A DNA stretch of 64,000 nucleotides, from assembly GCA_003696675.1 (NCBI GenBank), contig RFGH01000057.1, positions 1 through 64,000 of the forward strand, written 5' to 3'. Below, piece after piece: positions 34,652 through 41,783 of the stretch. The notes under the pieces were generated by a model. That model worked only from the letters and a program-made list of their open reading frames with translations, was not told the DNA's origin and did no database searches. Position 1 is the first letter of the stretch; each line of letters starts with the position of its first letter. Source of the DNA: Planctomycetota bacterium (GTDB taxonomy: Bacteria > Planctomycetota > Phycisphaerae > Phycisphaerales > UBA1924). Made by a program: the position numbers and the translations under genes.

Positions 34652-34852
34652 TCAAGGCTCGTCGACGGCATCCTCGATGTCGTCCGCGACATCATCAATG
34701 GCGTCGCCTGCATCGTCGACTGCGTCATCTACGGCCTCCCCGACATCCTCTGCTGAGTCCACGCCGTCGTCGCAACCAGGTAGGACGATCGTGGACGAAG
34801 TCAGGGCAATGAATCCCAAGAGTTTCAGAAGTTTGGCAGGATCAAGTTTCAT
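34652..34852 (-). CDS. Small acidic lipoprotein
   Basis: A 66-residue lipoprotein with lipobox VLPGC (Cys27). The mature part is 40 residues, almost all Asp, Glu, Ala and Val, in a repeated pattern (VDDAVDDAGDAIDDVADD) that should form an acidic amphipathic helix. GGGAG lies eight bases before the ATG. It is one of four small genes in a row on the minus strand (34121-35406). The pattern resembles an expanded entericidin-like tail (compare the gene at 35236). Confidence 0.82.
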   Translation of the reverse strand: MKLDPAKLLKLLGFIALTSSTIVLPGCDDGVDSAEDVGEAVDDAVDDAGDAIDDVADDIEDAVDEP

Positions 34853-34890
34853 GGGTGTGTCTCCCTTCGGTATGTGGTGGTTGAGCTGAA

Positions 34891-35073
34891 CTAGATCTTG
34901 ATCGTCGTGTTGCCCCTGCGGAACAGGCCGGCGATCAGGGAGAGCAGAAACAAGACGACAAAGACGAAGAACAGGATTTTCGCGATCGAAGCAGCGCCCG
35001 CGGCGATGCCACTGAAACCGAAGATCGCGGCGATGATGGCGATAATAAAAAATGCGAGTGCCCAGCCGAGCAT
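34891..35073 (-). CDS. DUF1328-family small membrane protein
   Basis: A 60-residue protein matching DUF1328 (YtjA-like): [34 protein letters not shown], then a second helix and LFRRG. Two membrane helices. AAGGAG lies seven bases before ATG 35073; a TTG six bases further upstream is less likely. The family is common in proteobacterial and planctomycete stress clusters and has no proven function. Confidence 0.9.
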   Translation of the reverse strand: MLGWALAFFIIAIIAAIFGFSGIAAGAASIAKILFFVFVVLFLLSLIAGLFRRGNTTIKI

Positions 35074-35235
35074 ATTCAACTCCTTCTGTGTGTCCGCGCG
35101 GCGTGCCGTGCGGCGGTCCTAGTCTTTAGAGGGGTGCGGGACGCTCCCGCGACTGCCCTGCGTGTTCGGACGAATATTCAGTGTCACGGATGACCGGCTC
35201 GTGACCGGCCGATGAATCCACGCTTACTCTCGGGA

Positions 35236-35406
35236 TCAGTCCTTGGCGTCGCGAGCAGTGTCCGAGATGGCGTCTCCGGCCGCTTCGATATCCTCGCCTA
35301 CACCCTCGGTGGTATTGCACGCAGTCAGCATCGCGCCGCTGGCGCCAAGCATGGCGATGGCAAAGACCGTGGACAGACGCGAGACGATGTTCTTGAGATT
35401 CTTCAT
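35236..35406 (-). CDS. Entericidin A/B-family lipoprotein
   Basis: A 56-residue lipoprotein too short for most gene callers. Signal peptide with lipobox LTAC (Cys30), then NTTEGVGEDIEAAGDAISDT, the entericidin signature (C-N-T, G-x-G-x-D, G-x-x-I). AAGGGA lies eight bases before the ATG at 35406. Entericidins are stress-induced envelope lipoproteins known in E. coli as a bacteriolytic toxin/antidote pair. Here a single copy sits with a DUF1328 gene and a second small lipoprotein. Confidence 0.88.
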   Translation of the reverse strand: MKNLKNIVSRLSTVFAIAMLGASGAMLTACNTTEGVGEDIEAAGDAISDTARDAKD

Positions 35407-35537
35407 GGGTTGTCCCTTTTCACGGGTTCGGAAGGCCTATTCCTTCCGCTGTCATGACTACTATCGGCTGGGCGTGTGGGACACCCCTGAACAGGGCATG
35501 AAAGCAAAATCATCTGTTCAGTGGCATGTAATCGGGC

Positions 35538-35573
35538 TAAAACAAAGCCGGGGCGGCTATAAGCCGCCCCGGC
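35538..35573 (-). terminator. Rho-independent terminator for the minus-strand remnant gene
   Basis: A perfect 12-base stem GCCGGGGCGGCT/AGCCGCCCCGGC (35547-35558 and 35562-35573) with a 3-base loop. On the minus strand it is followed by TTTGTTTTA. It lies 23 bases after the stop at 35597. Confidence 0.9.
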
Positions 35574-35596
35574 GCCATATCAGGCTGATGACCTAA

Positions 35597-36047
35597 TCAG
35601 GGGCAGCCCTGATTGTAGAGTCCGATGTAGGCCTGAATGTCGAAGATGTTCAGCGTGCCGAAGGGAGCCGCCAGGTCCGCCGCAGAGCAGGGCAGATCGG
35701 GGCAGTCGCTCAGATTCGGGACCTGAACACCCTGGAGGTGGCCGGGCGAGCCGTAGGCGAAGCCCAAGCCATTGAAGACCGTAGTCGGGATCGGAACGCG
35801 GGCACCGTCGATCGGAGCGAGCGAGTCAGCCCAGACGAAGCCGTCGTCGTTGGAAACAGCGTTGTAGTTTCCGGGGAGGATATAGATGCTCCAGGCATCG
35901 TCCGCGGGAACACCGGAGCTGTCCACGGGCTAAACAAACGCATCGTCATCGTAGTTGGCGATGTCGGTCGGCTTTCCTGACGCGTCAACGATGCGGAGAA
36001 TCTCGTTGGTGAAGTTCGGTGTGACCTGCCCCCAGTCCTTGTACCAA
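35597..36047 (-). pseudogene. Remnant of a secreted GC-type dockerin-tailed protein
   Basis: The 3' part of a minus-strand gene. It reads EHWYKDWGQVTPNFTNEILR..., meets an in-frame TAG at 35930-35932, and continues open to the dockerin tail (ADLAAPFGTLNIFDIQAYI, ending NQGCP). Its terminator at 35538 is intact. The 5' part and signal peptide are missing where the IS3 element begins (about 36048). The preserved tail shows it once encoded an exported surface protein like those at 15543 and 23945. The body is not a family I recognise. Confidence 0.8.
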
Positions 36048-36050
36048 TGT

Positions 36051-36947
36051 TCAACAGTGTAGCAGCCGACTCTCCCTCCGCTGCTGAGGCGTGCGGAGCG
36101 TAGCGGAGCACGGCTCAGCAGCGATCGTTTCCGGGGCCGGGGGCCGGTATCCCAAAGCGGAATGGGGTCTCACCGTGTTGTAGTGTAGTGATGTCTCCAC
36201 CGCTCGATGAGCACCCGGGCCTCGTGCAGCGTGTCGAAGCGTTCCCGGTCGAGCAGCTCATCCCGCAGCTTCCCGTTCATGCTCTCGACATACCCGTTCT
36301 CCCACGGGCTTCCCGGTTCGATGTACAGCGTCTTCACCCCGACACGACGCAGCCAGGTCCGCACGGCCTTCGCCGTCATCTCAGGACCGTTGTCGGATCG
36401 GATGTGTGCCGGCACGCCACGCGTCGACATCAGCCAGCTCAGTCGCTAGAGGACATCGTCGCTCGTCAGCCGCCGGGCGACGTCGATCGCCAGGCACTCA
36501 CGGGTGTACTCGTCGAGCACCACGAGCAGACGGATCGACCGGCCGTCCGCCGTGCGATCGTGCACGAAGTCGTAGCTCCAGACATGGTCCTTGCGTTCCG
36601 GCCGGAGACGGACACAGGCCCCGTCGTTGAGCCAGAGCCGGCTCCGTTTGGGCTGCTTCTTAGGCACTTTCAGGCCCTCCCGCTTCCAGATCCGCTCGAC
36701 GCGTTTGTGGTTTACACGCCAGCCCTCATGCCGCAGCAGCGCCGTGATGCGTCGATACCCGTACCGGCCGAAGGCCGAGGCAAGCTCGACGATCCGCCTC
36801 GTCAGCGGTGTCTCGTCGTCCCGCTCGATCGGCGCGTACCGCTGCGTCGAACGCGGCTGCTTCAGCACCCTGCACGCCCGCCTCTCGGGACACGCGGTAC
36901 CGGCCACGCAACGCGTGCACCGCCTCGCGTGTCTTCCGCGGGCTCAA
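36051..36947 (-). pseudogene. IS3 transposase orfB, inactivated by three lesions
   Basis: The DDE integrase domain is recognisable: first Asp in VWSYDFVHD, second in IRSDNGPE, Glu in PWENGYVES. Three lesions break it. An extra base in a C-run at 36887-36889 shifts the frame between YRVS and ERRACRVLK. A TAG at 36446-36448 interrupts after TSDDVL. A 5-base tandem duplication (TAGTG twice, 36181-36190, plus strand) shifts the frame between WRHHY and NTVRPHSALGYRPPAPE. The last frame ends at 36051. The start given is the frameshift point after orfA. The element cannot transpose by itself. Confidence 0.85.
36079..36123. repeat. REP-like palindrome
   Basis: Two 16-base arms (CGCTGCTGAGGCGTGC at 36079-36094 and GCACGGCTCAGCAGCG at 36108-36123) pair with one mismatch around a 13-base loop GGAGCGTAGCGGA. 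It lies within the C-terminal codons of the broken orfB. It would form a strong hairpin in RNA or cruciform DNA. Confidence 0.8.
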
Positions 36948-37222
36948 AAGTTTCCCGAGGCGATGTCCTGCAGCATCTGCTTGTCGAGTGACAACTCGGC
37001 GACCAGGTTCTTGAGCCGGGCGTTCTCCTTCTCCAGATCCTTGAAGCGTTTCGCCTGGTCGGTCTTCAGCCCGCCGTACTCGCGACGCCACTTGTAATAG
37101 GTCTGGTCCGTTACGCCGATCTGCCGGCACATCTGCTTGACCGAGAGCCCCTGGGACAGGTGCACCTCCGTCTCACGCAGCTTGTTGACGATCTGCTCCG
37201 CCGAATGCCGTTTCCGAGCCAT
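36944..37222 (-). CDS. IS3-family transposase orfA
   Basis: A 92-residue protein. The N-terminal helix-turn-helix (EQIVNKLRETEVHLSQGLSV, then KQMCRQIGVTDQTYYKWRREYGGL) is followed by a leucine-zipper helix (RFKDLEKENARLKNLVAEL), as in IS3/IS407 OrfA, which binds the IS ends. It appears intact. The stop TGA at 36944-36946 lies within GGAAACTTTTGAGC, where a -1 shift would enter the orfB frame. With orfB broken (see that entry) it is probably non-functional as a transposase. Confidence 0.9.
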   Translation of the reverse strand: MARKRHSAEQIVNKLRETEVHLSQGLSVKQMCRQIGVTDQTYYKWRREYGGLKTDQAKRFKDLEKENARLKNLVAELSLDKQMLQDIASGNF

Positions 37223-37265
37223 GCCTGGTCCTCCGTGATCCAGATCCCAGACTACGAGACTGGGA

Positions 37266-38272
37266 ATGGATCAGGTTGAGGGGGGCATGCCAATGTCTCC
37301 GGACGATGAGCATGCGGACGAAACATTCGAGCGTGTGTTTGGTCCGACTGATTACGATTTCTTCCACGGAGATACATTCTTCATCGTGCTCGACAGTGTC
37401 CGGTGGAACGGATTCGACGGGTACAACAACAGTGGAAGGCCCAAGAACGGGAACTATGTCGGCGCGGTGTCCGACCGCCAGATCGCATTCGTTGAGAACC
37501 TGCTCCGGCATGTCCCTACGGACTCGCTCGTGGTCATCGCCACCCATATCCCCCTCAACGGGGAAGATCCGCGAACCACCACGGCCAACAGGGACCGGCT
37601 CCTGCGGGTCTTGTCAGGTCACTCTCGCACGCTCTCGGTCTCGGGCCACACCCACATGCAGCGGCACTTCTACTTCGGGTCTGCAGACGGATACGAACCA
37701 AGGGCGGGAACCGAGCACCATCACTACAACGTCGTGACCGCCTCGGGCACCTGGTGGCGCGGCGCAGAAGATGAGAGAGGTATTCCGCACACCATGATGC
37801 GTGACGGCGCCCCGAACGGGTACGCGGTCCTTTCATTGACGGCAATCGATACTCGATCCGGTACAAAGCGGCCGGTCATAGCGAGTCCTTCCAGATGAAC
37901 ATCCACGCCCCCGACCGGGCCGCGGGCGGTGAGGAGTTCTCTGTCAACGTGTTCAATGGTTCGCCCAAATCCCGTGTGGAGTATCGCATCGGTGAGCAGG
38001 GTGGCTGGTCCCTGATGCAGTTCACCCCAGGGATCGACCCGCGCTACAAGACCCTGGCGTAGTCCGACGGGACAAAGCAACGCGGGCGAGGATTGAATCA
38101 GCCCGCCGTTTCGCACCATCTCTGGTCGGCGCGGCTCCCGGACGAGATCGTGCCCGGAACGCACTGGTTGTGGGTTCGGTCGACGGACCCGTTCGGGCAT
38201 GAAGATCTCGCAAGTCATCCGATTCGCGTGTTTGAGAGCCCGTCCAAGCCGGTTGTGATCAGGGCTGAGTGA
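37266..38272 (+). pseudogene. Calcineurin-like metallophosphoesterase remnant
   Basis: The 5' end is lost at the IS junction. The frame resumes at MSPDDEHADETFERVFGP, just after where the family's GNHD motif should be. Metal-site motifs THIPLNGEDPR and SGHTHMQ are preserved. A one-base deletion near 37836 shifts the frame within VLS-FDGNRYSIRY, and a TAG at 38059-38061 interrupts the C-terminal domain before WVRSTDPFGHEDL. The final frame ends at 38272. It represents a calcineurin-like phosphoesterase with N- and C-terminal accessory domains, the type often found as planctomycete surface phosphatases. It is not expected to be functional. Confidence 0.85.
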
Positions 38273-38280
38273 TTAGGATC

Positions 38281-39054
38281 TCAGGCCTGAACGTCGAGAT
38301 CGGCCACGACCATCGCATGGTCACTCACCTCGAGACCGCTGGCTCGGTCGATGTGGCAATCCGTCACAAGTTTGGTGGCTGACCTGTTCGCCAGGAGGTA
38401 GTCGATACGCCAGCCCCGATCCAGGGCTCTCGCCTGTCCGCGGTTGGACCACCACGAGTACGGCCCCTGCACGCTGCCGTATTTGTCGCGGACGATGTCA
38501 ACCCAGCCTTGATCGAGCAAGTCTGTGAACCATGCACGCTCGTGCGGCAAGAATCCCGAGTTCTTCTCGTTCGCTTTGGCGTAGTAGATGTCACGCTCCG
38601 TGTGTGCGATGTTGAAATCGCCTCCGAGGATCGTCGGTATCCGGGACTTCGCCAAAGCTTCGGACCAGCGAATAAAGAGTTTGAGCCATCGGTCCTTTTC
38701 TGCCTGGCGGTGCTCACCCGACGATCCGCTCGGCAGGTAAACGCTCGCGAACCGGACGCCGGCCACGCGCGCCATCACAACCCTGCCTTCGGTGTCGGGC
38801 TCCCCTGCTCCCTTCGCTTCCACCTTGACCTCATGCCTGGACAGCATTGCCGTGCCGGCGTATCCGGGCTTCTCCGCAGGATGCCACACGGTGTGCCATC
38901 CCACAGGCTGTTGCCATGGTGGTGGCACCTTGTCGGGAGTCGCCCGAACCTCCTGGAGCATCATGAGATCCGGAGCGACGCGTTCCAAGTGGGCATCAAA
39001 GCCCTTGCGGGATGCGGCTCGAATCCCGTTGATATTCCAGGTGCCGATTCGCAT
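38281..39054 (-). CDS. xth: Exodeoxyribonuclease III
   Basis: AP endonuclease and 3'-5' exonuclease of base-excision repair, 257 residues. All EEP motifs of the ExoIII class are present: WNINGIRAA, MLQEVRA, GDFNIAHTERDIY, WRIDYLLA and the final SDHAMVV with catalytic Asp-His. Length is typical. It is transcribed away from the M24 peptidase gene with 33 bases between the starts, so the promoters must overlap. Immediately downstream is the phosphoesterase remnant. No sign of damage. Confidence 0.95.
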   Translation of the reverse strand: MRIGTWNINGIRAASRKGFDAHLERVAPDLMMLQEVRATPDKVPPPWQQPVGWHTVWHPAEKPGYAGTAMLSRHEVKVEAKGAGEPDTEGRVVMARVAGVRFASVYLPSGSSGEHRQAEKDRWLKLFIRWSEALAKSRIPTILGGDFNIAHTERDIYYAKANEKNSGFLPHERAWFTDLLDQGWVDIVRDKYGSVQGPYSWWSNRGQARALDRGWRIDYLLANRSATKLVTDCHIDRASGLEVSDHAMVVADLDVQA

Positions 39055-39087
39055 GGTCGGTGACTGTACGCCTCACTATGCTCCTGC

Positions 39088-40254
39088 ATGCAAATGCCGA
39101 GAGCTGCCATCGTGATGGGCGGGATCCCTGCGACCAATATGGCTCTGTTCCATCGAACGCGCTTTATGGTTGGGGACCCGACCGCGTACGCAGAGGTCCC
39201 CGCCCCGGACGGTTCCTGGAAGCGGGTCTTTGTCTGCAGAGACATCGAGCTGGAGCGTGCTCGCCGCTTTGCCGCGGCCGATGAGGTGTTCTGCCCATCG
39301 GACCTTGCCCCAGAGTCCGGTCTTTCGGGTGACCGTGAAACCGCTACAGCGCAGGCTCTGGTCGAGCTGCTCAGGAGAGAGGGTGTTTCGGAAGCAGTGA
39401 CCGATCGATCGTTGCCATTCAGCTATGCGAATGAGCTGATGCAGCATGGCATTCGTCTCTCGTACGATCCCGATCTCGGTGTCCGGGATCGGAGATCGAA
39501 AGGTGACGACGAAGTCGCCTTCTTACGAGAAGCGCAGTCGCTCACCGAAGGTGCGATGCGAATGGTCTGCGAAACCATCGGGCGAGCCAGTCCGGATGCG
39601 AAGGGGATCTTACTCCATGAAGGGGCTCCACTCACATCCGAGCGAGTTCGACGCATGATCGACCTGTACTGTCTCGAACGCGGCGCATCGACCCACTACG
39701 GCTCCATCGTGGCGGGTGGGCCGATCGGTGCGGACTGTCACCATCGAGGGGGCGGCCCACTTTACACCGAACAGCCGATCATCGTCGACATTTTCCCGAT
39801 GGTCAACGCTACCCACTACAACGGCGATTGCACGAGAACTGTTGTGAACGGCGAAGTCCCACCGGTTGTTGCTTCCATGCACGCCGCAGTCATTGAAGCA
39901 AAGCAGGCGGCGGAGGAGGCGATCCGTCCCGGTGCGACCGGTGAACAGGTTCATCTAGCGGCCATCGGGGTGATCGAGCGTCACGGGTTTGCTTCGGGCC
40001 TTCCCTCCGCGGATACCGACCCATCATTCATCAGTATGGTACATGGAACCGGTCACGGCATTGGGCTCGATGTCCATGAGCCGCCCCTCCTCGATCGCAA
40101 GGGGCCCGTGCTCGTTGAGGGCGATGTGCTGACGGTCGAGCCCGGGCTTTATTGCAAAGCGGTCGGAGGGGTCCGGGTTGAAGATATGGTGGTCGTTACC
40201 CGAGACGGGGTCACCAATCTGAATACGCTGCCCACCGGCCTGCAGTGGGCATAA
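39088..40254 (+). CDS. M24-family metallopeptidase (Xaa-Pro aminopeptidase-like)
   Basis: A 388-residue protein. An N-terminal creatinase-like domain (about 1-150) is followed by the pita-bread peptidase domain (about 155-380). The five metal ligands are visible: two Asp in IVDIFPMVN and YNGDCTRTV, His in HGTGHGIGLDVHE, Glu in LTVEPGLY, Glu in VRVEDMVVV. No signal peptide, so probably cytoplasmic. It cleaves N-terminal residues before proline or acts on related short peptides. ATG 39094 is an alternative start. Confidence 0.9.
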   Translation: MQMPRAAIVMGGIPATNMALFHRTRFMVGDPTAYAEVPAPDGSWKRVFVCRDIELERARRFAAADEVFCPSDLAPESGLSGDRETATAQALVELLRREGVSEAVTDRSLPFSYANELMQHGIRLSYDPDLGVRDRRSKGDDEVAFLREAQSLTEGAMRMVCETIGRASPDAKGILLHEGAPLTSERVRRMIDLYCLERGASTHYGSIVAGGPIGADCHHRGGGPLYTEQPIIVDIFPMVNATHYNGDCTRTVVNGEVPPVVASMHAAVIEAKQAAEEAIRPGATGEQVHLAAIGVIERHGFASGLPSADTDPSFISMVHGTGHGIGLDVHEPPLLDRKGPVLVEGDVLTVEPGLYCKAVGGVRVEDMVVVTRDGVTNLNTLPTGLQWA

Positions 40255-40291
40255 CAGCAAACCAGAAACGGCCATCGACGCTTCTCGATAT

Positions 40292-41038
40292 TTACTTCGA
40301 CTTGCCCTGAGCGGCAACGGCGGCCATCGCAGCCTCGACTGCCGCCGCATCGCCCAGATACTGCTTCGACAGCGGCCGCAGTGATCCGTCGAGTTTGTAG
40401 ACCAGCGGCATTCCAGTCGGCACATTCATCTCAACAATGTCTTCGTCCGAAATGCCGTCAATGTGCTTGATCAACGCGCGGAGCGAGTTTCCGTGGGCCG
40501 CGATGACAACCCTTCGGCCAGCCCGGATCTTTGGGCAGATCTCTTGCTCCCAATAGGGGACGACCCGCTCCACGGTGTCCTTGAGACACTCGGTCAACGG
40601 CAGCGAAGAACGCGGCAGATCGGCATACCGCCGGTCGTGGCCGGGCCACCGCTCGTCGCTCATCTCAAGCGCGGGCGGCGGGATGTCGTAGCTGCGGCGC
40701 CAGATCTTGACCTGCTCTTCACCGTGCTTCGCCGCTGTCTCCGCTTTGTTGAGCCCTTGCAATGCGCCGTAGTGTCGCTCGTTCAGCTTCCAAGAGCGGG
40801 TGACAGGGATCCACATCAGGTCCATTTCTTCGAGCACATGCCAGAGTGTTCTGATAGCCCGTTTCAGCACGGAGGTATAGGCCTCGTCGAACTCGTAGCC
40901 ACCCTCTTTCAGGAGTCGGCCGGCCGAGATGGCCTCTTGGTGCCCCTTCTCCGAGAGTGGCACATCTTTCCACCCCGTGAATCGATTCTCTTGGTTCCAA
41001 ATGCTTTCGCCGTGGCGAATCAGGACAAGGGTGTGCAT
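40292..41038 (-). CDS. gpmA: 2,3-bisphosphoglycerate-dependent phosphoglycerate mutase
   Basis: Interconverts 3- and 2-phosphoglycerate. 248 residues. The phospho-histidine motif LIRHGES is at the N-terminus (His9), followed by [29 protein letters not shown] and the second active-site His in [11 protein letters not shown], all as in dPGM. The C-terminus is Ala-rich with one [10 protein letters not shown] segment. ACGGAG lies about nine bases before ATG 41038. It stands alone between convergent and co-directional unrelated genes. Confidence 0.95.
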   Translation of the reverse strand: MHTLVLIRHGESIWNQENRFTGWKDVPLSEKGHQEAISAGRLLKEGGYEFDEAYTSVLKRAIRTLWHVLEEMDLMWIPVTRSWKLNERHYGALQGLNKAETAAKHGEEQVKIWRRSYDIPPPALEMSDERWPGHDRRYADLPRSSLPLTECLKDTVERVVPYWEQEICPKIRAGRRVVIAAHGNSLRALIKHIDGISDEDIVEMNVPTGMPLVYKLDGSLRPLSKQYLGDAAAVEAAMAAVAAQGKSK

Positions 41039-41067
41039 CACTGGATCTCCGTATCGCTTGGTTGATT

Positions 41068-41781
41068 TTAGCCGCGGAATAGCACGCCACGCACGGAATC
41101 CAAGGCGGGTACACAATCTGTCACGGACACCCGCGAACAAGCGTCAACATCTCTATCGAATCCGAGTTCCACCAGCCGCGCGGCATGCGGAGATTGAGCG
41201 ACGGCTCCGGCCACGCCACCCCAGCGTTCGACCAGCTGCAACGCCTGCTCACGGACACAAATCGCCCTGGATGTGAGATCCCACCCGCTCATTCGCGCGG
41301 CCAGAAGCCCGGCTGCCAGTTCGTCTTCGAGCGAGCGATGGCCATCCGTTCCGGAACACATCAGGCAGGCGTCACGGTCGGTGTTGCTCAGCCAATGCTC
41401 GACGCTTGCCAGGTTCGTGAGGCTCAGCGTCAGCACAGTCTCGCTCATATGCCTGGCCGTTTCCAGGGCTGCGGTTCCATTGGTGGTTGTCAAGACGATC
41501 CCTCGTCCGCGTACGGTACTGGAGGTGATTTCAGCGGGCGAGTTGCCCATGTCGAATCCTTCCGGACGCAGACCGGATCGTTCTCCCGCGATCATGAGTT
41601 CTGGATGCTCGATGCGTAGATGTCTCGCTTTCTCAATCGAGCGAACGGGCCAGACGAAGTTCGCTCCTGCATCAAGCAATGCCGCGATCATCGTCGTCGC
41701 CCGAAGCACATCGATCACGACGATCACGCTCTGGACTTCGGGGTGCGTATCCGGCGTCGTGACGATATCAAGTGTGGGCAC
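41068..41781 (-). CDS. ComB-like 2-phosphosulfolactate phosphatase family protein
   Basis: A 237-residue protein of the ComB family ([58 protein letters not shown]). In archaea ComB makes sulfolactate for coenzyme M; bacterial copies are widespread, and their role is often unclear. I place the start at GTG 41781 with AGAGGT just upstream. This sits two bases after the TpsA stop, whereas ATG 41829 would overlap that gene by 46 bases. It is co-directional with the two-partner secretion genes but has no obvious functional link to them. Confidence 0.85.
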   Translation of the reverse strand: MPTLDIVTTPDTHPEVQSVIVVIDVLRATTMIAALLDAGANFVWPVRSIEKARHLRIEHPELMIAGERSGLRPEGFDMGNSPAEITSSTVRGRGIVLTTTNGTAALETARHMSETVLTLSLTNLASVEHWLSNTDRDACLMCSGTDGHRSLEDELAAGLLAARMSGWDLTSRAICVREQALQLVERWGGVAGAVAQSPHAARLVELGFDRDVDACSRVSVTDCVPALDSVRGVLFRG

Positions 41782-41783
41782 AC

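Larger units (their letters stand above)
36051..37254 (-). mobile_element. Decayed IS3-family insertion sequence (IS407-like)
   Basis: Contains orfA (36944-37222) and a broken orfB in the -1 frame (36051-36947), the standard IS3 arrangement. I could not identify convincing terminal inverted repeats or a target duplication. The limits given are the orfB stop and the sequence just upstream of orfA (CCCAG...CTGGG inverted repeat near 37230-37250). The flanking genes are remnants of two different genes on opposite strands, so the insertion was accompanied by a deletion or rearrangement. Confidence 0.75.

Noticed and set aside
36726..37130. Third open frame in the IS3 region
   Set aside because: It is the -1 frame at the orfA/orfB junction plus wrong-frame sequence after the indel, not a separate gene.
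36048..37260. Terminal inverted repeats of the IS3 element
   Set aside because: TGATCCATTCCC at one end and TGTTCAACAG at the other agree at only a few positions, and no target duplication was seen, so exact ends are not claimed.
39835..39845. Weak match AGAACTGTTGT to the LacI palindrome
   Set aside because: 8 of 11 matches, inside the M24 peptidase gene, far from the locus.
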